Positions 1 through 8,971 of a DNA stretch of 64,000 nt are shown here, one piece after another; the first letter of the stretch is position 1, and each line of letters starts with the position of its first letter. A program made the position numbers and the translations under genes. The notes under the pieces were generated by a model, which saw only the letters and a list, made by a program, of their open reading frames with translations, had not been told where the DNA came from and did not search any database. Location of the stretch: contig NZ_JBJGXI010000015.1 of assembly GCF_045635475.1 (NCBI RefSeq), positions 1-64,000 on the forward strand. The letters run 5' to 3'. This DNA comes from JBJGXI01 sp045635475 (GTDB lineage: Bacteria > Bacillota > Bacilli > Bacillales > Amphibacillaceae).

Positions 1-84
1 TTTTAAGTGTTTTTTCTACAGAAAAGTGTATTTAAAACAGATTACTTTAGGCTGAATTACAGTTATTGATATATAACAGCTCAT

Positions 85-97
85 TACCAAATTGGTA
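85..97. promoter_or_regulatory. Palindrome upstream of peptide operon
   Basis: The 13-base palindrome TACCAAATTGGTA lies about 145 bases before the first M20 gene, in an AT-rich 240-base leader with no other gene. It has the shape of a repressor operator. No binding protein can be named from the sequence; no clear -35/-10 pair was identified next to it. Confidence 0.25.
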
Positions 98-240
98 TTG
101 GGCTTTCTTACGGTTAAATATATCATACCCTTTCCAAAACAAAACATTGTTAAAATATTCTGAATTGTAAAGTAGTTTACATCAAAAATAACCGAACCGT
201 ATTAGTATTGTTAAAAATATATAAAGTTTGGAGTGCAGTG

Positions 241-1551
241 ATGGAGATAAACTGGCAGGAAGTAAAACAAGAGGCATCAGGCTATTTGAGTCAGCTCGTA
301 CAATTGAATACGACAAATCCTCCAGGGTATGAAATGCTAGCAATCCAATTTTTGAAAAGCGTGGCTGAACGGAACGGGCTATATACAACCATTCAAACAA
401 CAGGTGAACAACGAGGAAATATTATCATTTCTTTGGAGTCAACGTATGAGAATCCGACCATCCTGTTATCGCATGTTGATGTTGTTCCTGCAGATGAAGC
501 AGATTGGGACGTTCATCCGTTTAGTGGAGCGATCATTGAAGATACTCTCTGGGGGAGAGGAACTATCGATACGAAGCAATTAACGATTACCCATCTTATG
601 ATTCTGATTCTACTCAGAAGAAATAATATCTCTTTTGGAAAAAAGATTGTAATGGTTGCAACAGCAGATGAAGAAAATGGTAGTAAATATGGTTTGCTAG
701 CGTTGTTGAAAACAGAAGGTGCATTGTTTACGAATGCAACGGTTTTTAATGAGGGAGGTGGCTTTCCAATTGCGCTTGAAGGTCAAAACTATTATCTAGC
801 AGAGATGGGTCAAAAGGGAGTAGCAAGATTCAAGCTTACCGTAGTTCATCAGCAAGGCGACAATCCTTATATGCCAAGCAATGCTGCGATGCAAACAATC
901 ATGCAAGTAATACAGCAAGTGATGAATGCTAATATAACTGAACCGCTTCCTCATATTACAGAGATGATGTTTCAAACAATATGTAAGCGACAAGGAATAG
1001 CTTTTGACAAAGATGATCTAACTGCTTTTTTCAATCAAATACCTGAGCATCTAGTAACTATGTTTAAGGCTATGACAAAAACAACCTTTTCGATAACGAA
1101 GTGGAATGGTGGCAGGAAGCATCCATCCTTAAAAGGTAGTACTGAAATTATCATTGATTGCCGAACGTTGCCATTTGTAGATGAAGGTGCAGTCAAAAGT
1201 TATATCGAGGAGTTAATCAAAGGGCTTCCGGTTGATTATGATTTATTTCAATTTTCGCAAGGCTATGAAACAAAATTAAACGATCAAATGCTCAAGCTTT
1301 TCGAACAGAATCTTCAAGGTGAAGTAAAGGACGCGGTAGTTGTACCTTATCTATCTATCGGAAGCAGTGATGGTAGGCATCTTCTTCCATACCAGTCAAA
1401 GGTTTATGGGTATTGCCCGATGTTACCGGACATGTCCTTTGATAAAGTTATAAAAATGGTTCATGGCGTGAATGAAAAAATTCCACTCGAGTCACTGCGT
1501 TTTGGGATTCTAAATATGTATAACATTTTATTGTCGATTGGGAAGGAGTGA
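241..1551 (+). CDS. M20 family metallopeptidase (first copy)
   Basis: Predicted cytoplasmic zinc metallopeptidase of the ArgE/DapE/CPG2 family, 436 residues. Visible family motifs are LLSHVDVVP (first metal His), GRGTIDTKQ (bridging Asp), ATADEENG (catalytic Glu pair), NEGGG, and a late His in MVHGVNEKI. I chose ATG 241 because GGAG lies 7 bases upstream; an in-frame TTG at 208 has no ribosome site. The dimerisation lid, which normally reads GHAGSPP and supplies a cross-subunit His, here reads QQGDNPYMPS and lacks that His. The neighbour two genes downstream (2768-4063) keeps it, so the two copies have probably diverged in substrate or activity. It is the first gene of a tightly packed operon with an Opp transporter, so the substrate is probably an imported peptide or N-acyl amino acid; the exact one is unknown. 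Confidence 0.85.
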   Translation: MEINWQEVKQEASGYLSQLVQLNTTNPPGYEMLAIQFLKSVAERNGLYTTIQTTGEQRGNIIISLESTYENPTILLSHVDVVPADEADWDVHPFSGAIIEDTLWGRGTIDTKQLTITHLMILILLRRNNISFGKKIVMVATADEENGSKYGLLALLKTEGALFTNATVFNEGGGFPIALEGQNYYLAEMGQKGVARFKLTVVHQQGDNPYMPSNAAMQTIMQVIQQVMNANITEPLPHITEMMFQTICKRQGIAFDKDDLTAFFNQIPEHLVTMFKAMTKTTFSITKWNGGRKHPSLKGSTEIIIDCRTLPFVDEGAVKSYIEELIKGLPVDYDLFQFSQGYETKLNDQMLKLFEQNLQGEVKDAVVVPYLSIGSSDGRHLLPYQSKVYGYCPMLPDMSFDKVIKMVHGVNEKIPLESLRFGILNMYNILLSIGKE

Positions 1552-1557
1552 TTCTAA

Positions 1558-2754
1558 ATGCAATTAGGAGATCCGAAGATTGCAGCTGAAAAAATTGCTC
1601 AAGCAGTTCAGCTAATGAAAGCCGAAAACATTGACACGTGGTTAATTCTAACAAGAGAAGGAACAGATCCTGCATTACCGTTACTTGTAGGAGTCAGATC
1701 AGTCCATCAGGCAGCAATTTTTCTAAGAAGTGATAACAAACATATCGTTCTCACGTCTGTCAGTGATAAAGGAAGCTATCAAGATACTAATCTTTTTAAC
1801 GAAGTAATTACTTATGAAGCAAGCATGGATGATGCATTCCGAGCTGTTTTTGAACAGCTTGCGGTAAAGAAATTGGCGTTAAATATCTCTGAGAGTGATC
1901 ATTTGTGTGATGGATTAACGGCGGGATTATATCAGTGGCTAACAGATGTAGTGGGAGCAGAAGTACTCACTAGTATGGAAGTTAGTAGTCAATTGATATT
2001 AAAAAGGTTAAGAAGTATTAAATCACCTACAGAAGTAGCCCTCGTTAAAAAGGCTGTTGAACTCACAGTAGAAGTTTATGAAGCAGTGTTTAACCAAATT
2101 GTTTGTGGTATGACAGAAAAAGAGATTGGCTTATTGTTCGTGGAAGAAATGAAGAAACGCGGTGTATCAAACGGGCTTGGAAATCCATTTGATCCACCAC
2201 TCGTATGTACCGTGCGAAATGGACTTGCCCATAGAAAACCAGGAGATTTCAAAACGATTCCAGGTGATATTATCATTATTGATTTTAGTCTGAAATATCA
2301 AAATTACGTTTCAGATATTGCTAGGACTTGCTATATATTAAAGCCTGGTGAAGAAAAAGCGCCTGACAGCATACAGCACGCTTTTGACACGGCAATTACA
2401 GCAATTACGGCATCTATTAAAGCTCTCAAACCAGGGGCTAAAGGTTTTGAAGTTGATGCTGTAGGTCGAAGGCAGATTGAGTTAAATGATTACCCGACAA
2501 TTCGCCACTCCGTTGGTCATCAAATTGGGCGAGCAACGCATGATGGCGGCACAATACTTGGCCCATTACGTACTCCAAAAAGACCCGAGGTTGAGGGTGT
2601 CATCGAAGCGGGGGAAATTTATGCGGTTGAACCGACAGTCATTCAAGATGATGGATTGCCGTGTATACTCGTCGAGGAAAATGTGCTTGTTACCGACCAT
2701 AAGCCAGTAATTTTGAGTAAGCGACAGACAGAGATTGTACTAATTTCATCCTAG
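1558..2754 (+). CDS. M24 family metallopeptidase (Xaa-Pro peptidase-like, first copy)
   Basis: Pita-bread-fold peptidase of the prolidase/creatinase family, 398 residues, with an N-terminal creatinase-like domain (about 1-150) and C-terminal catalytic domain. All five dinuclear metal ligands are visible: Asp in IIIDFS, Asp in VSDIAR, His in SVGHQIGR, Glu in AVEPTV and Glu in LVEENVLVT. It starts six bases after the M20 stop with a GGAG site, so it is translated with it. The gene is clearly paralogous to 4067-5260 (same WLI-T-EG-DP opening). Known relatives cleave Xaa-Pro dipeptides or C-N bonds in creatine or ectoine; which applies here cannot be read from sequence. Confidence 0.88.
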   Translation: MQLGDPKIAAEKIAQAVQLMKAENIDTWLILTREGTDPALPLLVGVRSVHQAAIFLRSDNKHIVLTSVSDKGSYQDTNLFNEVITYEASMDDAFRAVFEQLAVKKLALNISESDHLCDGLTAGLYQWLTDVVGAEVLTSMEVSSQLILKRLRSIKSPTEVALVKKAVELTVEVYEAVFNQIVCGMTEKEIGLLFVEEMKKRGVSNGLGNPFDPPLVCTVRNGLAHRKPGDFKTIPGDIIIIDFSLKYQNYVSDIARTCYILKPGEEKAPDSIQHAFDTAITAITASIKALKPGAKGFEVDAVGRRQIELNDYPTIRHSVGHQIGRATHDGGTILGPLRTPKRPEVEGVIEAGEIYAVEPTVIQDDGLPCILVEENVLVTDHKPVILSKRQTEIVLISS

Positions 2755-2767
2755 GTGGTTATGATTC

Positions 2768-4063
2768 ATGCGTAAACAGATGAAGACTAATGATGCGATA
2801 GCGATACTTCAAGATTTGGTTAAGATCGACACAACGAATGAGTATGCAACCGAGTACGAGGCGGCGCTTTATATAGAAGATGTGTTAGAACGAGCGGGTA
2901 TTGCATCGAAAATTATCTACAGCCCGAATGGGCGTGCCAACCTTATAGCTCACTTGGAGGCAGTGCAACCAATAAAGGAACCGCTGGTGCTTCTATCACA
3001 TCTTGACGTTGTCGCTGCTGATCGTGATACTTGGAGTTTTCCGCCGTTTGCTGGTGAAGAAGCAGAAGGGTGTATATGGGGAAGAGGTACATTAGATACG
3101 AAGCAACTAACGGTCATGCACCTGATTGCTTTCTTAGAACTCTACCATTCGGAACAAACATTGAATCGTGATGTTTATTTTGTTGCATCGGCAGATGAGG
3201 AAAATGGTAGCAAGGAAGGCATGGAATACCTAGCGGAAACGTGTCCTGAAATTTTTGATAATGCTACAGTTCTAAGTGAGGGCGGTGGATTCACAGTTGC
3301 GGGCTCTGATGGTAAACCATACATGCTTTTCGCTTCAGGGGAAAAAGGTACAGCGGTGATTAAAATTGTTGGTACCGGGGACAGCGGACATGCCGGCAGT
3401 CCACCGGATAACCAGGCAATAGCTCATATTACACAAGCACTTCAATACTTACTACAACAAGAACCACACTGTCATGAGTATTCCGTTTTAACAACATATA
3501 CTGAAACTTTTCAGCAACTTTTAAAATCAAATACACAACCCACTCCAGATGACCAATTAGTAGCAAAGCTTTACGAATATATGAAATTCCAAACGACCAT
3601 GATTGATTACTTGGAAATTGGAACGCAAGTAAACGTTATTCCTTATAAAGGTGAAGTTACTTTCGAATTTCGGACACTACCGTCGGTAAATAAGGATGCA
3701 TTCGAAAAATATATGAACCAACTCTTTGAAAATAGTAATGTTTCATGGGAATTGATTGATTTCCAGCAAGGTTATTTAAGTGAAGTGGACGCAGAAGTTA
3801 TGAAGTTATTTCAACAATATTCTCCAGACTATGGTTTTAGCGGAACATGGGTCCCTTTTACAGCTTTAGGTAAAACAGATGGACGATTTATCGGAAAGAT
3901 AGCGAAAAATGTTTATGGATTATCTCCTGTAACGGTGCCCTTTTCAGAAGTGTTAAAACGCGTTCATAGTGCAGATGAACGAATCGAAACTGATGCTTTT
4001 GTTTATGGGGTAAATCTTATGCGGAAAGTTGTACATCATTATTGCTTGCAAATGGAGGTGTAA
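2768..4063 (+). CDS. M20 family metallopeptidase (second copy)
   Basis: 431-residue M20 peptidase, paralogue of the gene at 241. Motifs are LLSHLDVVA, GRGTLDTKQ, ASADEENGS, SEGGG, the complete lid motif GHAGSPP, and RVHSADERI near the C-terminus. Unlike the first copy, the lid His is present, so this looks like a fully equipped enzyme. It begins 13 bases after the first M24 gene and ends four bases before the second, completing an M20-M24-M20-M24 series that looks like a tandem duplication of a two-gene unit. ATG 2780 is a possible later start. Confidence 0.88.
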   Translation: MRKQMKTNDAIAILQDLVKIDTTNEYATEYEAALYIEDVLERAGIASKIIYSPNGRANLIAHLEAVQPIKEPLVLLSHLDVVAADRDTWSFPPFAGEEAEGCIWGRGTLDTKQLTVMHLIAFLELYHSEQTLNRDVYFVASADEENGSKEGMEYLAETCPEIFDNATVLSEGGGFTVAGSDGKPYMLFASGEKGTAVIKIVGTGDSGHAGSPPDNQAIAHITQALQYLLQQEPHCHEYSVLTTYTETFQQLLKSNTQPTPDDQLVAKLYEYMKFQTTMIDYLEIGTQVNVIPYKGEVTFEFRTLPSVNKDAFEKYMNQLFENSNVSWELIDFQQGYLSEVDAEVMKLFQQYSPDYGFSGTWVPFTALGKTDGRFIGKIAKNVYGLSPVTVPFSEVLKRVHSADERIETDAFVYGVNLMRKVVHHYCLQMEV

Positions 4064-4066
4064 TAA

Positions 4067-5260
4067 ATGTTCGAAACACAAAAAGAAAAGCTATATCAAG
4101 CTGTTCAGTATTTAAAAGAAATGGATATTGATATGTGGCTCATTTATACGAGTGAAGGAAGTGATCCTTGTATTCCTTTAGTGACAGGGGTTGGAACAGT
4201 CGGCCCTGGAGCATTTATGGTCACCAAACAAGGAAACAAGCTAGCCGTTTGTAGTTCGATTGATGCACAGGATATTGAGCAGTCAGAACTGTTTGACCAG
4301 GTGTACAAATATAAAGGTAGTTTAGCAGAAACACTCGCATCTATTGTTCAGGATATAGCACCAAATACGATTGCTCTTAATATTTCCAAAGAGGAACACT
4401 TGGCTGATGGGTTAACAACGGGCCGATATCGCTGGTTGCAACACACGTTACAATCGGTTTTTACAGGCAAATATATTTCTTCTGAACCGTTTCTAAAGTT
4501 GCTTAGAAGTATTAAATCTCCGGCGGAGGTATCTAAAATCAAACAAGCTGTTGATGTCACATTAGACATTTATGCTTCAGTTTTTGATCAGTTACAAGCT
4601 GGAATGACGGAGAAACAAGTTGGGCAATTATTTATTCAAGAGATGCAGCAAAACGGTGTAGTGAATGGGGTAGACCGAACATTATCGATGCCGATAGTAA
4701 TGAAAGAAAACATCGCTCATCGCCCACCAGGAAATGCTGTTATTAACAAAGGCGATATGGTAATTATGGATTTCAGCGTGGAAATCGATGGCTATGTGTC
4801 AGACATAGCACGAACAGTTTACTTTTTAAAAGATAATGAAACAGAAGCTCCGAAAGAAATCGGGGATGCTTTCCAAGCAGTCCATCAGGCGATTAGTTTA
4901 GCTGCTGACAAACTCAAGCCTGGAGCACTAGGCCATGAAGTTGATGCAGCAGCAAGAAATTATTATGTGGAATCAGGTTATCCAGAAATAACCCATGCGA
5001 CAGGCCACCAAATCGGAAGGGACGTTCATGATGGTGGGGCGCTACTAGCACCTCGTTGGGAACGGTATGGCCAGTCCCCTTACGAAGAGATCCAGGAAGG
5101 TATGGTTTTTACAATTGAACCAACCTTGTTTTTAGAGGGTGGGATTCACTTTATCGTTGAAGAAAACGTACTTGTAACAAAAGACGGCATAGACTATTTA
5201 ACCAAACGGCAGGATAATCTCATTTTAATTAAAAGTGTAAGGGAAGAAGGTGTGAAATAA
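4067..5260 (+). CDS. M24 family metallopeptidase (second copy)
   Basis: 397-residue creatinase/prolidase-family enzyme. Metal ligands are visible in VIMDFS, VSDIAR, ATGHQIGRDVHDGG, TIEPTLF and VEENVLVT. It is closely related to 1558-2754 along its whole length, including the sequence LNISKEEHLADGL/LNISESDHLCDGL around residue 110. Start ATG 4067 follows AATGGAGGTG. It is followed two bases later by the permease gene, placing the peptidases in the same transcript as the importer. Confidence 0.88.
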   Translation: MFETQKEKLYQAVQYLKEMDIDMWLIYTSEGSDPCIPLVTGVGTVGPGAFMVTKQGNKLAVCSSIDAQDIEQSELFDQVYKYKGSLAETLASIVQDIAPNTIALNISKEEHLADGLTTGRYRWLQHTLQSVFTGKYISSEPFLKLLRSIKSPAEVSKIKQAVDVTLDIYASVFDQLQAGMTEKQVGQLFIQEMQQNGVVNGVDRTLSMPIVMKENIAHRPPGNAVINKGDMVIMDFSVEIDGYVSDIARTVYFLKDNETEAPKEIGDAFQAVHQAISLAADKLKPGALGHEVDAAARNYYVESGYPEITHATGHQIGRDVHDGGALLAPRWERYGQSPYEEIQEGMVFTIEPTLFLEGGIHFIVEENVLVTKDGIDYLTKRQDNLILIKSVREEGVK

Positions 5261-5262
5261 CC

Positions 5263-6222
5263 TTGAAAAAATATGTGATAAGAAGGATATTTCAATCTAT
5301 TCCTATTTTAGTAGGGATTACAGTTTTAACATTTTTAATTATTCAGTTGGCCCCTGGTAGTCCGATGGAGACAATGATTGACCCGAAAATATCTCCTGAA
5401 GAATTACAAAGGGCACAGGATAACTTAGGGATGAATGATCCAGTTTTTATGCAGTACTTTAATTGGTTAAAAGAGATTGTCCAAGGCAATCTCGGTTATA
5501 CAGTTAAATCTGGTGAATCAGTTGCACATTTAATCATTGAGCGGTTACCAGCCACTTTAATACTAACAGGATCAGCATTTGTACTTGCATTTGTAATCGG
5601 TGTGCCTTTTGGTGTTTATTCTGCAACACATCAATATAAGTTACCTGATTATTTACTAACTGTTTTCGCCTTTATTGGTATCTCTGTTCCATCCTTTTTC
5701 TTTGGACTCGGGATGATTTTCATTTTTGCCTTACAGCTTGGATGGTTGCCTGCTTCTGGGATGGAAACAATCGGTGGTAATGCTACCGGGCTTGCATTAT
5801 TTTGGGACTATCTAAAGCACGTATTCATGCCAGCGATTGTGTTAGCACTTCCTACCGTTGCTGTGGTTATGCGCTTCACGAGATCTAGCATGCTAGAAGT
5901 ATTGAATCAGGATTATATCCGTACAGCGAAATCTAAAGGATTGGGTACACGAGTCGTGTATTTAAAGCACGCACTAAGAAATGCACTCATTCCTGTCATT
6001 ACGATATTTGGATTATCGATCCCATTTTTGTTTGGTGGTGCTTATATTACAGAATACATTTTCAACTGGCCTGGTATGGGGAGCTTAGGTATTCAAGCGA
6101 TCGAGGGTAGAGAGTATCCAGTCATTATGGCATTAAATTTATTTACTTCTGTTCTGGTTATGTCAGGTAATTTAATTGCTGATATTATGTATGCTTGGGC
6201 TGATCCTCGTATCAGATACTAA
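5263..6222 (+). CDS. Opp/Dpp-type ABC transporter permease (DppB-like)
   Basis: Integral membrane subunit of a peptide importer, 319 residues and about six membrane helices, with the DppB-type N-terminus (RRIFQSIPILVGITVLTF) and the cytoplasmic EAA loop around RTAKSKGLGTRVVYLKHALRNALIP, which contacts the ATPases. The start is TTG 5263 with AAGGTG upstream. It forms the channel with the next gene. Confidence 0.92.
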   Translation: MKKYVIRRIFQSIPILVGITVLTFLIIQLAPGSPMETMIDPKISPEELQRAQDNLGMNDPVFMQYFNWLKEIVQGNLGYTVKSGESVAHLIIERLPATLILTGSAFVLAFVIGVPFGVYSATHQYKLPDYLLTVFAFIGISVPSFFFGLGMIFIFALQLGWLPASGMETIGGNATGLALFWDYLKHVFMPAIVLALPTVAVVMRFTRSSMLEVLNQDYIRTAKSKGLGTRVVYLKHALRNALIPVITIFGLSIPFLFGGAYITEYIFNWPGMGSLGIQAIEGREYPVIMALNLFTSVLVMSGNLIADIMYAWADPRIRY

Positions 6223-6249
6223 GTAGTTCATATCGAAGGGGGAGATTCG

Positions 6250-7167
6250 ATGAGTAATGATTTACACTATCAGCAGCCTGGAATGCCAGTAGCGCTTGAA
6301 AATAAAGTGAAAAAAGAACATGCAGGATGGAAAAGGTTTAAAAAGAATAAGTTAGCCGTTTTTGGACTAATTGTTTTAGGGTTACTTATATTAATCGCTG
6401 TGTTTGCGCCGTTCATTGCACCTCATGATCCTTATACGTCACCGAAGAATGAGCTTGGCACGTACGATGTTTATGCACCACCATCAGCAGAACACCTTCT
6501 AGGTACAGATGGTACTGGAAGGGACATGATGAGTCGATTAATTTATGGGGCTAGGGTTTCCTTATCAGTTGCCCTTACAGCTGTATTGATTTCAACATTA
6601 ATCGGTGTCTTCATGGGTGTTGTTGCTGGATATTATGGAAAGTGGATCGATAACATCATTATGCGAATCACCGATGTTGTCATTTGTTTCCCAGTGTTAT
6701 TTTTGGCAATTACAGCTGCAACGATTCTCACCCCGGGAATCATGAATGTAATTATTATCATTAGTTTTGTCAGTTGGACGACGATGACAAGACTCGTTAG
6801 GGGAGAAGTATTAAAAATAAGAGAAATGGAATATGTTGAAGCCGCTAGGTCAATCGGACAAAACAACGGTGTGATTATAGCGAAGCATATTTTACCGAAC
6901 ATTATTGCTCCAATTGTCGTCCAAGCCACCCTACAAACCGCAGAGGCGATTTTAACAGAATCAGCTCTAAGCTTTCTTGGTGTAGGGGTGCAACAACCAT
7001 ATCCGAGTTGGGGAAACATGTTAAACGATGCCACATCAATTATGGTGTTACAGTTTAAGCCTTGGATTTGGATGCCGGCCGGATTTGCAATATTAATTAC
7101 GATCTTATGTATCAATTTCCTTGGTGATGGATTACGTGATGCATTAGATCCTAAAATAAAAAATTAA
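6250..7167 (+). CDS. Opp/Dpp-type ABC transporter permease (DppC-like)
   Basis: Second channel subunit, 305 residues. It has a cytoplasmic N-terminal stretch followed by a first helix (AVFGLIVLGLLILIAVFAPF), the family sequence LGTDGTGRDMMSRLIYGARVSL, an EAA loop (EAARSIGQNNGVIIAKHILPN) and the usual C-terminus GDGLRDALDP. The ribosome site GGGGGAG precedes ATG 6250. It pairs with the DppB-like subunit just upstream. Confidence 0.93.
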   Translation: MSNDLHYQQPGMPVALENKVKKEHAGWKRFKKNKLAVFGLIVLGLLILIAVFAPFIAPHDPYTSPKNELGTYDVYAPPSAEHLLGTDGTGRDMMSRLIYGARVSLSVALTAVLISTLIGVFMGVVAGYYGKWIDNIIMRITDVVICFPVLFLAITAATILTPGIMNVIIIISFVSWTTMTRLVRGEVLKIREMEYVEAARSIGQNNGVIIAKHILPNIIAPIVVQATLQTAEAILTESALSFLGVGVQQPYPSWGNMLNDATSIMVLQFKPWIWMPAGFAILITILCINFLGDGLRDALDPKIKN

Positions 7168-7183
7168 ACAAGGGGGATTTACA

Positions 7184-8896
7184 ATGAAAAAGAACCTTTT
7201 TTTAGCAGCAATATTCTTAATTTTTGCACTACTGATTGGGTGTAGTGACGATAGCGGTCAGCAAAGTGAGGAGCCGGATAACACAGATACACCAACTGAA
7301 GATACGGAAGGGGAGAACGATGCTGAAGTTTCAAGTGGAGGTTCAGTCACAGTTGCTTCTAATAGTGAGCCAGCGAACTTGAATCCTGTCGTATGGGCAA
7401 CAACTTCTGACACAGTTGTTACGCATATGATTTATGACTCTTTGGTTATCCCTGATGAAGAATTAAAAATGGTAGGAAGTCTTGCTAAAGACTGGGATCT
7501 TTCAGAGGATGGTAAAACATATACATTCCATCTAAATGAAGGAATCACATGGCATGACGGAGAGCCGTTTACCGCAGAGGATGTTGCGTTTACATTTACG
7601 TCGATTGCAGACCCATCATATGATGCTGGTGCATACTGGCGTGTGGAACCAGTTGTTGGTGCTGCTGAATATCATGCTGGTGAGGCAGATAGTGTCGAGG
7701 GTATCGAAGTTATTGATCAAAACACGATTTCATTTACAACAAAAGAAGCATATGCTCCATTTATTTCGGGATTGTTTATCGGTGTTTTACCGAAGCACAT
7801 TTTAGGTGATGTGCCTCCAGGTGAATGGGAAAAACATGATTCCAACCGTAATCCCATTGGTACTGGTCCATTTGAATTTGTCGAGTGGAAAACTGGTCAA
7901 TATATAGAAGTAGCCAAAAATGAAGATTACTTTAAAGAACCTGCAAAACTAGATAGTATTTTCGTACGATTTGGTGACGCCAATTCGATGTTGGCATCAT
8001 TCATGAGTAAAGAAATTGATATTACAGCTGTACCAGTTTCAGAGGTGCAATCAGTAAGTTCACTTGACTATTCTGAATTAATTACACAGTCTACTTTAAG
8101 TGTATATTACGTTGGGTTTAATGCTAGAAATGAACACTTCGGCGATAAGCTTGTTAGACAGGCACTTGCACATGCAGTTGACAAGAATGCAATTGTTGCT
8201 TCTATATTAGGTGAATATGGAACTATTTCCGATGACGTATTTCCTTCTAAACACTGGTCGCATAACCCGGATCTACCAACTTATGAGTTTGACACTGCAA
8301 CAGCAGAATCGCTTTTAGAAGAAGCTGGCTATGCAAAAAATGGTGATGGGATTTATGAAAAGGATGGACAAGAGATTAGCTTTACGTTAGAAGTTCCAAC
8401 TGGTAATAAAGAACGTGAAAAAACAGCAACATTGTTAAAGCAGATGTGGGAAGAGGTTGGCGTTAAAGTAGAACTGCAAACGCAGGATTTTGCAACACTA
8501 GTTACAAAGCTATTACCACAAACGGATGACGGAAAACAGCGTGAAGTAACTGCTGATGATTTTGCAGCCTACATTTTAGGATTTGGTGTTGAAGCAGACC
8601 CAGATGAATATCGTAGCTATTTTGGTAGCAGCTATATGCCGCCAAATGGATACAACTTTGTGGGATACTCTGATCCAGATGTAGACGAAATGCTTGAGGC
8701 GCAAACGTTAGAAGTAGATCTTGATGCGCGTCAGCAATTAATTTGGGACGTTGGTCAAAAGCTTGCAGAAGATGAAATTTGGATTCCGTTATATGAACAA
8801 GATAATCCGTTCGTATTCAATAAGCGAGTAGCTGGCTTTGAACCTGATTTCAGAGGAATAACCTTTACTGCAGAAAATTGGTCTGTTACAGAATAA
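7184..8896 (+). CDS. Opp-type substrate-binding lipoprotein (SBP family 5)
   Basis: Extracellular peptide receptor anchored to the membrane, 570 residues. The signal peptide ends in the lipobox LLIGC (Cys about residue 20), followed by an acidic Ser/Asp/Glu linker and the family-5 fold (NLNPVVWATT, LAKDWDLSEDGKTYTFHL, GTGPF, YVGFNARN). Its position between permeases and ATPases of the same operon fixes its role as receptor for this importer. The substrate pocket cannot be deduced; the co-transcribed peptidases suggest short peptides. Confidence 0.92.
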   Translation: MKKNLFLAAIFLIFALLIGCSDDSGQQSEEPDNTDTPTEDTEGENDAEVSSGGSVTVASNSEPANLNPVVWATTSDTVVTHMIYDSLVIPDEELKMVGSLAKDWDLSEDGKTYTFHLNEGITWHDGEPFTAEDVAFTFTSIADPSYDAGAYWRVEPVVGAAEYHAGEADSVEGIEVIDQNTISFTTKEAYAPFISGLFIGVLPKHILGDVPPGEWEKHDSNRNPIGTGPFEFVEWKTGQYIEVAKNEDYFKEPAKLDSIFVRFGDANSMLASFMSKEIDITAVPVSEVQSVSSLDYSELITQSTLSVYYVGFNARNEHFGDKLVRQALAHAVDKNAIVASILGEYGTISDDVFPSKHWSHNPDLPTYEFDTATAESLLEEAGYAKNGDGIYEKDGQEISFTLEVPTGNKEREKTATLLKQMWEEVGVKVELQTQDFATLVTKLLPQTDDGKQREVTADDFAAYILGFGVEADPDEYRSYFGSSYMPPNGYNFVGYSDPDVDEMLEAQTLEVDLDARQQLIWDVGQKLAEDEIWIPLYEQDNPFVFNKRVAGFEPDFRGITFTAENWSVTE

Positions 8897-8906
8897 TAAC
8901 AAATAG

Positions 8907-8938
8907 GAAGACAAATAAGATGCACTTTATTTGTCTTC
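8907..8938 (+). terminator. 12-bp hairpin after the receptor gene
   Basis: Perfect inverted repeat GAAGACAAATAA / TTATTTGTCTTC with an 8-base loop, followed by a T/C-rich stretch. It lies between the receptor and the third M24 gene. A partial terminator or 3' mRNA stabiliser giving excess receptor over the other subunits is the usual role at this place in Opp operons. Confidence 0.6.
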
Positions 8939-8971
8939 TTCTATCTTTCCATTTGAGTGGGAGTGGTATCG

